The position numbers and the translations under genes were made by a program. From NCBI RefSeq assembly GCF_954871325.1, contig NC_088776.1, forward strand, positions 47,944,569-48,008,568: a stretch of DNA of 64,000 nucleotides, written 5' to 3'. Under the pieces are notes generated by a model that was given only the letters and a program-made list of their open reading frames with translations, did not search any database and was not told where the DNA came from. Source of the DNA: Gordionus sp. m RMFG-2023. Taxonomy: Eukaryota; Nematomorpha; Gordioida; Chordodea; Parachordodidae. Numbering within the stretch: the stretch's first letter is position 1; every line of letters starts with the position of its first letter. Shown here piece by piece: positions 35,701-47,700 of this stretch.

Positions 35701-38700
35701 ATGGGGTGAGATCCTCGAGTTCTCCAATGAAGTCGGCGCCTATGATAATAGCGCTTTCAAATTGAGAAACGTTAAGCGTCCGTTGCTTAAATAATAAATT
35801 AAAATGTGAGATGAGAAGAACCAGAGTTTTAAATCTGGATGAAAATGGTTCAGGTTCTGAATATTTATAAAAACGATGGTTTCATTTCTCAAATTTGACT
35901 CCAAAGGTTTTTTGCCTCCTTTTTTACTCTGGGAGAAACAGAGCATTTTCCTATTTAACCCAAAATACCATTTTAAGGTTCTGTCCAAAACCTAAAAAAG
36001 ATAAATTTCAAAACTTCAATACGAATTAATAAATAAGCTTTTTTTTAAATAGAAAAATAAATAGGTATCTAAAACTAGTATTAGAAATGTGCAAACTAAA
36101 AAGTTTTTATGCAATTTGCTAAAAAATATATGTCTTGAACTATGGTGCACAGACCTGTTATGTCATGATTGAATCGTGGGCTATAGCTATTAGATTATTT
36201 CTTAAAAGCATATATATGAGAAAATATTTACTCAATGACTGAAATTATTGAAAGCAGGCGCGTAACCAAGGGGAGGAGGAGAATTCCTCCCATCGCAAAC
36301 CTGTTTCATATATTATTTTAATCTAATAAAAATTTCCCCTCTACACACCTCCCACCACCTCTCTTACATAAATTTTTACAATATATCACTATAAATAATT
36401 TGAAAGAAAAATTAGTATTAAGTTTATAAATTTTTAAAATAACGTCTATAATTAAATTATTAGAAAAAAAGCATTTTAATTTTAAAAAAGTGAAAACCCA
36501 AAATGATTTTATAAAATCTGTATAGCTAAAGGTCTATAATAAGTGGAGCTAAATACCCCCAATATTAGTGCCCCCTCTTATAAATATCTTTGATACATAG
36601 GTTGAAAGTAATTTTAACATAATCTAACTAGTCAACTTCAAAAGGCGAAAAAAATTATCAGCTTATACTATTGATGAATAATTTAACGTTTAAGCAAAAT
36701 ATACAACTCAGCAAATATAATATAACACTTACATAACAATTAATATTTATATATTATACTTTATTTATTATAATATTAAAAATACATTATATTAATATTT
36801 TACCATTAGTCAATCAGCTTTTAAAATTTTATATAATTATGAATATTGAATTTTGAAAATTTATAAAGGTGCTTAAATTTATCATTTATTATGCCAAAGC
36901 AGGCGCGTACGCAGCGGGGGGGGGCAGGGGGACAAATCCCCCCCCCCCCCCCCAAAGCCAAAAAATGCAGATGCCGGATTATATTTTTCAAAAATATTAT
37001 TGTTAATATTAATTTATATTTGTTAATATTTATTCTTATCTCATATATATATATATATATATATATTTAATTACATTTATTTATCACATTCATCTACTAA
37101 GTTATTTTATCAATCAATTTCGATTTCAAGTTTTCCTTGGCGTAATTTACCTATTATTTTCAAATTTTAGTGGCGTAATATTTATCTAAATTTCTAATAA
37201 AATAATAATTATCTCTGAAACTCCTTGTCCAACAGGGAGAAAAAAATTGCAAGCTTGTCCAACGAGATCGAGTCTCCGCCACAGTAACAGCTATTTTGGA
37301 GTTAGAAGAGCTGATTATTAATGCTATTACTGAAATATCACAATGGCTTGAAAGAAATATTTCCTCAGAAGCAAGAAAATTATTGGATTCAATACTTATT
37401 CCAAATTTTTTTTCTCATTAGAATGTATTATTTAATTATACAACTATTTTATGTAATACTTTTCAAAAACATAACATTGACTTGATTAAGAAGATGAGAA
37501 TAGCGGAGAGCATTTTATTAGAACTCAAGGAAATAGAGCTAGTGTTGTTGAAGAATTTCATATTTTATATGTTATTGTTGAGTCAAAAGCAGAGCTATAC
37601 GTGTTAAATATTTGTCCCCCTCGACTTGCAGCAAGCAAGCTCATCATCAAAACATTAATATAGGATCAGTAGAAGAGTATTATAAAACAAATGTCCCCTC
37701 TCCCAACCTTTTTCATATGGTGATAGAAAAAAAATATAAATATTTGTTATATTTTTATCATGAAGATGTTAAAATATCTTATGATGCCTTATTAGCTGAA
37801 TAACTATGATTAAAAGATTAACTATGGTTGATACAGTCCCAAAAAATGCTATGGATGCTTTTTATTTCAAACACATTTTAGATAATACTCCCAATTATTA
37901 AAATGGTTATATATATATTAGCAGCTCTTTAGTAAACTAATGAGAGAACATTCACTTTTTTAAGAAGAATAACAGAGCCTTGCAGAGGTACCATTTGCAG
38001 GACCAGGCCCAGATTTTTTTTAAAAATTTTTTCCGGCCCGGGTTTTTTTTAAAAAAATTTTCAGGCCCGGCTAGCCCAGCCCGAATTTTTTAAAATAAAT
38101 TATATTTATTTTTGATATTTATAGCTAATAATGGCGATTTCAAATATTTGGTTTTAAAATATACAACTCGGCTCGGATATTTTTTCTTAAAAAATTTTCA
38201 GGCCCAGCCCGGGTGTTTTTTTAAAAAAAATTACGAGCCCGGCCCGGGTATATTTAAAAAAATTAAAATTCGGGAGCCGGGCCTGCAAGTCTGTGAAAAA
38301 CATACCTATGAAATACAACATCTGAAAGTAGATTGAATGATTTGGATCTTTTGAATATTCATAGACATTTAACGCCAAGCAAGGATTGATAATTGAAAAA
38401 TTAGCTCAAAACATACAAAATACAATTATTCCTAAGAAACTTTTTGTGTATTAATTTATATTTACAACATTTAAATTTTTTATACTTTATATATTTTAAA
38501 AGCTCAAAAAATTCAAATTTCAATTTTGGGTCATTTAAGTGATTCATATCGTGGGTTATATTCACTTTATATTTTATGATTCACATTTAAATGCCGGTTT
38601 ATATATATAATTTTTTTAAATTCACATTAGTTTAAAATTGTGTATTAGAAAAGTTATTAATCCTAATAAATTTATGCTTAGTATTTTTAATTAAAAATAT

Positions 38701-41700
38701 TATTTCTTAAAAAAATTTATTATCCCCCCCCAGACCAAATTCCTGCGTACGCGCCTGTGCCAAAGGATCACTTTAAGACTCTGATTAATAATATTTTTAT
38801 TTATTTAACTCATTTTTAAATAAGATTTTATAAGAAAAGGCATTAATTCCTATATATGTACATAAGGGATTTTAAAAGTTGATGATGGTAGGAATGGTGT
38901 AGGTATGCTACCTTTATTAATAATATTTAAATTTTGAACAGGTTTTGTAAAATTTAATGATATGTCAAAAAATTTTTGGTATTGGATGCAGCCCTAAAAT
39001 GCATTAGTTAATATAAATGCAAAACAAAGACGCTTCAATTTGTAAGCACTATTAACTAATACCTCTACCTGCATATAGATTTTGTAACTCATAATCTTTG
39101 GCATAAAATTTTTATCATTATATTTCACACTAAGATATATTATACATAAATTCAAATATAATCTCTTTGCATAGGCAGAGTTGCCAAATATTTTCCCTCC
39201 GAGGCCTAAATTTTTATTTTAGGTCAGCCTTGCTCCCCCCACCCACATACCTCCCTATTTTACCCACCTGACAGCATTATTTCTCCATAATTTTACTTGT
39301 TATATATATATACTGCAGTGGTACCATTTGCAGGGCTCGGCCTATTTTAAAAAAAAATTTTTTAGGTCATCCCCGGGTATATTTAAAAAATTAAGATGCG
39401 AACCGGGCTTGCAGGTCTCTGAAATACCGATTTTTATGACAAAATTGGATTCAATTTTTTATTTATCTACTATTTACAATTATTACTTTATTATTTTTAC
39501 CTTAAAAACAAAGCATAAATCTATATTTTATGGATTAATGATAAAAGAGGGGCAAAAGAGATTTTCTATCAGTGTATATAGGATATGCTAAAAATTTGCA
39601 CGAATAATTATTTATCTTTCTAAACTATGTGGTAAGCTTCAACTCAAGTTAAATGCAATTTTTTTAGTCTTTTTCTCCACGCGGTAGACCAAATACTTTC
39701 TTGAATGATGGATACATTTGAGTGTGATTGAGAGTATAAAATTGGAAATGTCTATAAGTGGATAGTTATTATTTGAAAAGAAATCCGTCCATTTTTCCCC
39801 TGAATATTTTTGTAATTTTTTCTTGATAATTTGCCTTCTTCTAGCAATATATTTTTTTATGTTCAGTTCTGTATTTAATAGTTTAAATGTCGATAACTGA
39901 ATATGATTGATTTGACTATTAACAAATTGAACAATTTTTTTTTTAAAAAAATAACAGTGTCAGAAGAGTTAAGTTTAACGCGAGGGATTTGTACAAGTTA
40001 TCCGATCCAGCACGTAATAATTTTTATGAAGGGAAATGTCATAAATTTTGCTAAATTATCAGCGGGTTTCTGGGCAGGCTGCGCCTACTTCTAGTGAGGA
40101 TTAGGGCCTAATCTTGACATCCTGCAACCCTGGCTAGATCATAATTTATTGATAAAAAAAGAATTATTATATTTTATATTTACTGATTATAGCATTTCTT
40201 ATATAAAGCTTCAAACCAAATACATACTATTTCTACTAGTAGGTGCTAATTGAAATATTTATATTCATAATCTTAACCAATAAAAGTCATTTATAATAAA
40301 TATACCAAGCTAATAGAATGAAAAGAAATTATTTTTTTTTAAAAAATGTCAATTCCTAAATTTAAAAAAAAATGTAATCATACAAAAAGACCTTCAGAAA
40401 ACAGGTCTATGGCCTTGCAATAAAATTCCTAGGGAATTGATTGCTTCTATCTAATAAATTGCAAATACAATAGAATAATAACTTATAATTAACTTTCTAG
40501 ATTAGCTTTAAATGAAACCTCGCATTAAAAATGACTATTATTATAGTTAATAAACACTCTAATAAATTAAAAAATTTGATTTTGATATTTTGAATTTCAA
40601 ATTTCAATTATTTATTATTATTATAATTAATTTTTAAAAAGCCTGTTAATTAAGCTTTGAGTTCAAATGTGAATAAAACATAAATCACTCGCGGTTATAC
40701 CTTTTCGACTTTGATTGAATTTTATATTTTTTAAAAGAAAAGAAAATAATATTTGTTTCCTTTATTAACATTCAACTTGCGCTTTGCATGGGAAATTATA
40801 TATGGTCTTGGTTGTCATATAGTAATTTGCAAAATAACGGCCAAATATTATTAGAATGCAATAAGACCCACTTCTATTTTAATATAATATTAACGAAATC
40901 ACGTGGTCGCTTTCGATATTCTATATTATCTTATCCCTTATCAAGAACCAAACATCTAGTTGGATTTAGAAAAGAAAATCTGCCCCTTTCGTATTCAGAA
41001 ATATCGATTAATTATACACGCACTCACCGACTAAGCCACAGACGTTACCTGAAAATTACTAATTTTTCGACGCTATCTAATATTTCAAAAAAAAACCCAA
41101 TAACGTTCAATTAAATATTTTGCTCAAAATATTTAAATTGAATTTAGCAATGCCGCTGTAAAAAATTTTACTAACTTTTGAATCTCTGATGGTATTCGTT
41201 TTCTTTTTTCATTTAACCTTTAGGGCCATCGAGGGTTTTCCATGTATGATCTGCCCCTCCTCCCAGTGGAAATATTTAGAAATGTTTTTAAGGTATATTT
41301 TAATGCAATATTCCGTAATTCATATTCAAAAACTGATAAATTATAATTATATAGTCTCGAGTTTTGCAACAGTGGCTAGAAATCGACATCGCTCGAAAGC
41401 TCCAGACCTTATTTGAAAAGAATTGGCCCGGGAATGGCATCTTATGCCATGCAAATTATGATTTTCTTCACGAAAAAAACCTTAGGTTAAGGTCAGGAAA
41501 TGTTGATCTCTAGATGTTTAAATATGCAAGTTTTCAACTAAAAATTTGTTATATGGCCCTGTTAACCTTGTTATGAACAATGAACTTAGCTATATCTTTT
41601 TATTACCAAAAGATTTTGATCAAATTTATGAAATGTATACGTGACTGTTTTATATGATTTTTGATAAAAAAAAATATACCATACCTCAAAAAAAAATCAA

Positions 41701-44700
41701 TAAAATTTTGACAACCCCTCTTTCATCCCTACACATTGTTATAATGGTGTATAAAATTAAAAATGTTACATTAATTTAGAAAGTTTAATAAAAAAAAATG
41801 TTTATAGTTCGACCTAATTGAGCGTTTGCGTTTCATAATGCAAAACACAAATAATCCATTTCAAATGGTATCGTGTAAATTGAAAAACAATTTATAAATG
41901 TTAATAAAAACGCAAACTGGTTTGCTTTTTTTTGCTCATTTAAATCGCACTATTATGTTCCATTTTATACTATATTATATATATATCGCTTGCACTTTAA
42001 ATATCGATAAAAAAATATATTAAGGTCAAATCCAACAATATTTTTCTTATATTTTTTTAAAAAAACGGTTTTTCAAATGCTTACTTAGCTTTTTTTTGTT
42101 AAAAAAATATATAATAAATGAAATGAATTACTTTTATCTGTCGGTTTTGAATTGTATTTCTAGAGATCCTTTTTTAAAAATAAGAAACGATGTTAACTTT
42201 ATACGCCGATTTCTTCTAAACGCATAAAATTTGTTAATTTTAGAATTGAAACATTATACTGTTAAGAACACCCCGGGAATTAGGCGAACCTCAAAGGTCA
42301 AGCGTAGCCAGCGTGGGGGGGGGGGTGTTTGCTTGTGCCTAAAATAATAAATGGTGTTATCTTTTTTTTTTAAATCAATGAATTAGAATTTCTTTAGAAA
42401 TTAGGAAAAATCCAACGGTAATTTTTTAAAACTGTATTTTAAACTTTATTAAATGTCTAATTTATATATTTCGATGTTCTGGCTTAAAAAATGTATTTGA
42501 AGGGTCCTCAGTCTAAGCATACCCCGGGATGCATGAGCATGTACATGAATTTATTCTAGAGTTGTTAAAAGATTTATTTAAAAAAACAGCCCGATTAAGA
42601 TTTTAGCCAAAAAATTATGTAAGCTTAAAGATTTTGTTCATAGATGGCAGAAGGGTTTAAACCTTTATTTTCCACATCTCGAGGCTTATATAATATTGTT
42701 TGGGCTAAAATTTTAATCGGGCCATTTTTAAGTATCAACTTGAATCGGGCTTTTTAACATCACTAGTCTATTGTTAAATGGGTTCTAGAGCAAAATTTTA
42801 TCGGTTTTTAGCACGGGTTCTTGTTCTGAAGATTTTTAAAAAAATGGGATTCATTTCAGGTTTTGTTCAGGTCCGGTATGAATTCATAATAAATCGCCAA
42901 TGTTATTCATCGAATAGAAAGAGGTATATAAAATTTATTTTGTAAAAAATCTAAATAATTTACTAGTTAAAAAATTTGAAACGCAGTTCAGATAGTTGTA
43001 TTATAAAATGCATTCATTAAGTGTAAAAACAAAGAAATTTTATATAAGGACCTAATCTAATATTTTTTGTACTTATCATGCATTAATTAAACTTAAAAAA
43101 TTGGTTCGGATCCCGGTTTACAATTTTAAAAATTTTGAGGGGTTTTGTTACGGATTCGGGGAAATAAGAGTCCCGGATCTAGATCTATCCAGAACACTGA
43201 TTGTGAGAAATATTATGGATTATTTTTGCATATACCTTGAATCATTCAATCATATGTTATAATTAAAATTTTGATAAATTTGACGATCATGTTCAAGATA
43301 TCGATTAAAAAAATAATTGGGCCAATATGATATTTTTAAAAAATAATTGGTACATCTATGATGACAAATTGTATTAAAGGAAAAAAATAGAATGTTGTCA
43401 AAAGGTCTTATTTAAATTCGAAATATAAAATGACGATTATATTAATTTTCTTTCAATTCAATTTTTTTTTTAAAAAATAAAAACATCATAGAAACCATCC
43501 ATATTTTGACAATATTTTTTTGAAAGCCTTTTTTAAAAGGTATACAATGTATATACTATATATCAAAACGATGAATCGATAATAAAAGTAATTAAAGCCG
43601 AGTGTTTGGCAGTTTTTACACCTTAGTGTATTGAACCATTTTTATTGAAATCTATCAAATTCTCATAAATTTATTAATGAAAGCGCATCTACTTTGATCA
43701 TAAATCACGATATAAATACTTAATACTAATGCACCCACTAAATTTACTAATAAACAAATTTGTTTTTATGTAAAGCCGTTTTCACATTAAAATCAGGTGT
43801 AAGTATTGTTTTTAATATTAATATTCTTTTCGTCTTTATGCCTAATTTATTGTAAACGCGTTACGTTATTTAACGCCATCGAAATCACAGCTGATTCTTC
43901 ATAGCGAATGTTAATATAATTTGAAATAACGCAAACAATGATCATTATGTTATACCTATTTATTGGCTTAATTTTGTAACGCTTGAAACATAACCCCTTT
44001 ACTATAAATTAGACCTTAGATTCTTTTAACTTCTAATAATAAAAATGTTAAATTAAATCAAAATTAAGATATATATATTTATATTTTGCTTTCAATAATT
44101 TTTTAGAGTGTAATTTCGATGTCGGGCCACTGCTTTTAATTTTAACCGATACTAGTCGCCGATCCCCCAAAATGATAATTAAATTCAAATTTCTAACCTT
44201 AAAGATTAAGGGCTATACTAGAACGTCTAAGAAATTGAAGTATTTGGAGGTTTTTAATTCGTAACGAACATCTGTTTCGGTTCAGATTTGGTTCTTAAAA
44301 AATAATAATATCGGTTCGGGTTGAACCTTTAAAACGTCCAAACTTTTCTCATATAAGCGTATTAGAAGTAAAGAAAAGAACATTTTTTAAAATTTTATCA
44401 CTTATAAAAACATGTAAAAATAATTATTGATAAACTGATTATTGATGATCTTTAAAAGGGCTAAAATTTAAAAAGGTTCAAATTGGTTCATATGCATTTT
44501 TTAAGGCTGGGTTCAGGTACGAGTAACAAATTTTTGATGGTTCAGGTTTGGTTGACACCGGTTTAGCGGTTATTTAAATCCCTGGTAGTCATAAAAAACG
44601 TTAAATATAATATTTAGTTAAAAATGACACAGGGGACTTTAAATATGTTTATACACCTATTACTTTTAAAATATGGAAAACTATTCGGAATTGATATAAG

Positions 44701-47700
44701 ATAGCACAATATTTTTGTAATATGCGAACGTCCAAAATATTCAAATTTTTTTCAAAATGAAATTTTTGCAACTATTATTGGGCTGGTTTCCGGTATCGAT
44801 GTTAGTATTGGAATGATACTACTGGCTGAAAAAAGTTAAGGAGGTGCATCATTGATTATGAATTAATTGTTTACAATTAATTTATTCATTATTGTTACCT
44901 TCTATAATAGCATCTGAGGTCTGCGAGTGCAGACCCCATCGCAAACCTGGCATACTTTTTTCGGATAGCGGTTAGTTGGGGTTTGGAATTACAAAAGAAA
45001 ATAAATCCAATATTTGGTAAAGCTAGAGGTCGAAGCATCTTTATATAGATTTTCATTTGAAAACGTTGAAGATTTTTCTTAAAAAATATATTACCAAGGT
45101 CTCGAGATTCGCTTACAGTTGGCAAAAAGGTTTGGTCCTCTTTTGATCAAATCTCGAGGCTTTGTTAATATTTTTTGGTTTATAGTCATTTTTTAAAAGA
45201 TTAAATCGAAGTTTGTCAATCCCAATTTCATTATTTTAGCAGGGGGAAAAATATGTAATTACTTCACAAAAAAATTAGGGCCAAGTTTGACAATTTATAT
45301 TGAGACGGGCTTGGTTGGACAAATAATTTTTTTCAGTCGTATCTGAGAAATCAGGCCCGCTACAGACCTCGATAACAAGTAATTTAACCATATTTAAAGC
45401 ATTGCTTTACTTTATTTGGTCCAATTTTTATCAAATCCTCCATATTTTTTTGCCCCTCCATCTCTTTTCTCAAAAACTATGTTATAAATGCGAACGATAT
45501 AATAACAGCATATTGAAATTGTTAATTATATATTCGTTAATAACTTATTTTAAAAAAATTGGCTATTGGAATTTCAGTCAATTCAGTTGAAATTATTACG
45601 AATATTAATATAAATTCTTACGGCTGGCATCTTTATTCTATTAACAGCGGCTTAAATGAATCCGATTGCTACAGAAAGCATTACATACTATTTTTATTCA
45701 AATAGTTTGTGGTCTCGCCATTTTAATTTAATATTTATTTTAGCACATTAAAATTATTTTTGCAATTTTTAAAGATTAAAGTCCAACTTAAGGAATTTGT
45801 CACTACAACAGCTGATTTTTTAAAATTTCTATTAAAACTATTTGTATTCATAAGACTATCAGATTCGACAGGAAATAATTTAAAATAATTAAATTTTATT
45901 AAGAACTTTTTTTAAAAAAATATATTGACCCTAAACAATCTCTCTTTTCTTTAATCCTACCTTCTTTAACTTCGGTTAGCTTTTTTTAAATTTAAATATA
46001 TTTCATTATCTAATTTATATATTTCCTTCTGATGAACAATCCTTGAGTTGAGCTACTATCCGGCGAGTAACCCTGCATTCACATTTAAGCGAATTCACGG
46101 TGAAGTATACAAAAATTAATGTAAAATTATTACACATAATATCATATTTTGTATTTTTTGCCACGAATTTGCTACAAGAATGCAAGATAAGGATTTCGAT
46201 AACCTCATATTTTTTGCAATAAGGGCCACGTCTGGGCAACGCAATGACATATAATAATACCTAGACTCACGATGCATAAAGTGTACACAAATGAAAACAG
46301 CTGGGGACGCCATGATTACCCATATCATTATCAAAAATTTTAAACGAGAGGCTAATTTATTTCTATGTCTGACCTAAACTTTATATTAAAGAATTGCCTG
46401 ATCATCGAGATAGTAAGGAAGCAAGTTATCAATCTAATAGTAATTTTAACAAGAGAATAATTACTGTATGGGTTACCAAAATGGCGGATTTAGTTGATTT
46501 ACATTCAACGACGCTTTCAAATGCCCTATATGAATGCATCGTCAGAAAGGTATTATATGTCAATGGGACAACTATAAAATATCTCGTTTAACTAATATAG
46601 GCATTTAGGTAATTTAGAAGTCTTTGGACTATTTTTTTTAAAAAATGCCCACTAAAAATTATAATTATGCATTATGAATTAGAGATCTCTTAAAGGAAAT
46701 TTTTTTAAAAAAAATAAATAAGCCAGGCTGGACCACTTGTGCTAAAATTCCTAACGTGTCGAAACGGGCCGGGCTTTGCATATCTCTGCTGTGAATTATG
46801 ATTGATCTTGAATAGTTCCTATAATATTTTTTCTCTATTATTTAATGGTTTGGGTTTAAAGTAATCCATATTATTTTATTTTCAAATTTACTACTTTTTA
46901 ACGTATAATTTTTGATATCATAATAATAATACCCTATAAAACTTTTAAAATCAAATCCGACCTTTGCCCAATTTTTTTTGTACTTTATTTTATTTTTACT
47001 TTATAAAAAAAACATTTTTTTTTCTTCTTTGAACATTTTAGCGCCCATAAAAATGTATTTTTATGTTTAAAAAAGTCTACATTATAATTATAATAAACAT
47101 TTTTAGAGTTTACTTTTCACACAATTTTATAGTTTTAATAAAATAAATAAATATTCCTTAGATGTACCACCATTCACGAGTTAATTTTATTTTTATGACC
47201 TTCTACGAACCGTAGAAGGATGAATCGCTACTTACACTAGCGAACTTGATAAAACCGATTCGCCTGTTTAAATATAACGATCGACTTTCATTGTCGAAAA
47301 GAATATTATATGAATTATTTAATTGTTCATCAGGCAGAGATACGTATTTAAAGGGTTTATTTTTCTATGTAATAATTTATTTATATTATAAATATAAAAT
47401 ACCTAGAGCAAGTAATGCATTCTTCCAAGCTCTCTATGTAGACCCTAATTTTTCGCGTGCGAATGAAATACACTTACGACTTGGAATCTTGTACAAAATA
47501 CGCGGCAATTTGAAATATAGTCTTAAAGTTAGTTTTTAACAAAACAATTTTATAATTTTCTACCTTATATTTTTTTATGTCCCATTTAATTTCATCCATT
47601 CTTATGAATAGTTTTGTTCTTTTTTGAAGAGTTCTTAGATCATTTAGGTTGATTAAACCATAGAATATATTTTATTAACAATAAATATCAAAACTTTATG

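Larger units (their letters stand above)
36900..38757 (+). mobile_element. Decayed hAT DNA transposon with intact ends (1858 bp)
   Basis: Terminal inverted repeats CAGGCGCGTACGCAG and CTGCGTACGCGCCTG, followed inward by long G and C runs. A perfect 8-bp duplication TGCCAAAG lies directly outside both ends (36892-36899 and 38758-38765), the hallmark of hAT elements. Transposase remains lie at 37240-37975. A GC-patch MITE (37983-38293) has inserted next to the transposase end. Confidence 0.9.
21574..47406 (+). other. KDM6 intron 5 (25.8 kb), transposon-rich
   Basis: Donor TT|GTAAGT after GAFD; acceptor ACCTAG|A before GCAAGTAATGC; the split Leu codon supports the pairing. Separate entries cover the elements inside it. 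Stretches without anything recognisable: 21574-25900, 26125-28250, 29050-30130, 30320-33060, 33400-36250, 39425-41800, 41951-42555, 42765-45060 and 45200-46000. These hold only AT-rich DNA, homopolymer G/C tracts (24815, 26860, 30715, 30905) and GC-rich repeat scraps (27230, 32740-32840, 33060-33130, 45290-45365, 46690-46790). Confidence 0.75.

Noticed and set aside
35740-35988. 82-codon minus-strand frame near a mixed-composition patch
   Set aside because: No domain or splice context; could not be tied to any family.
40788-41114. 108-codon plus-strand frame in KDM6 intron 5
   Set aside because: No recognisable family and no splice or repeat support; its antisense has an A-box-like motif, so a SINE relic is more likely.
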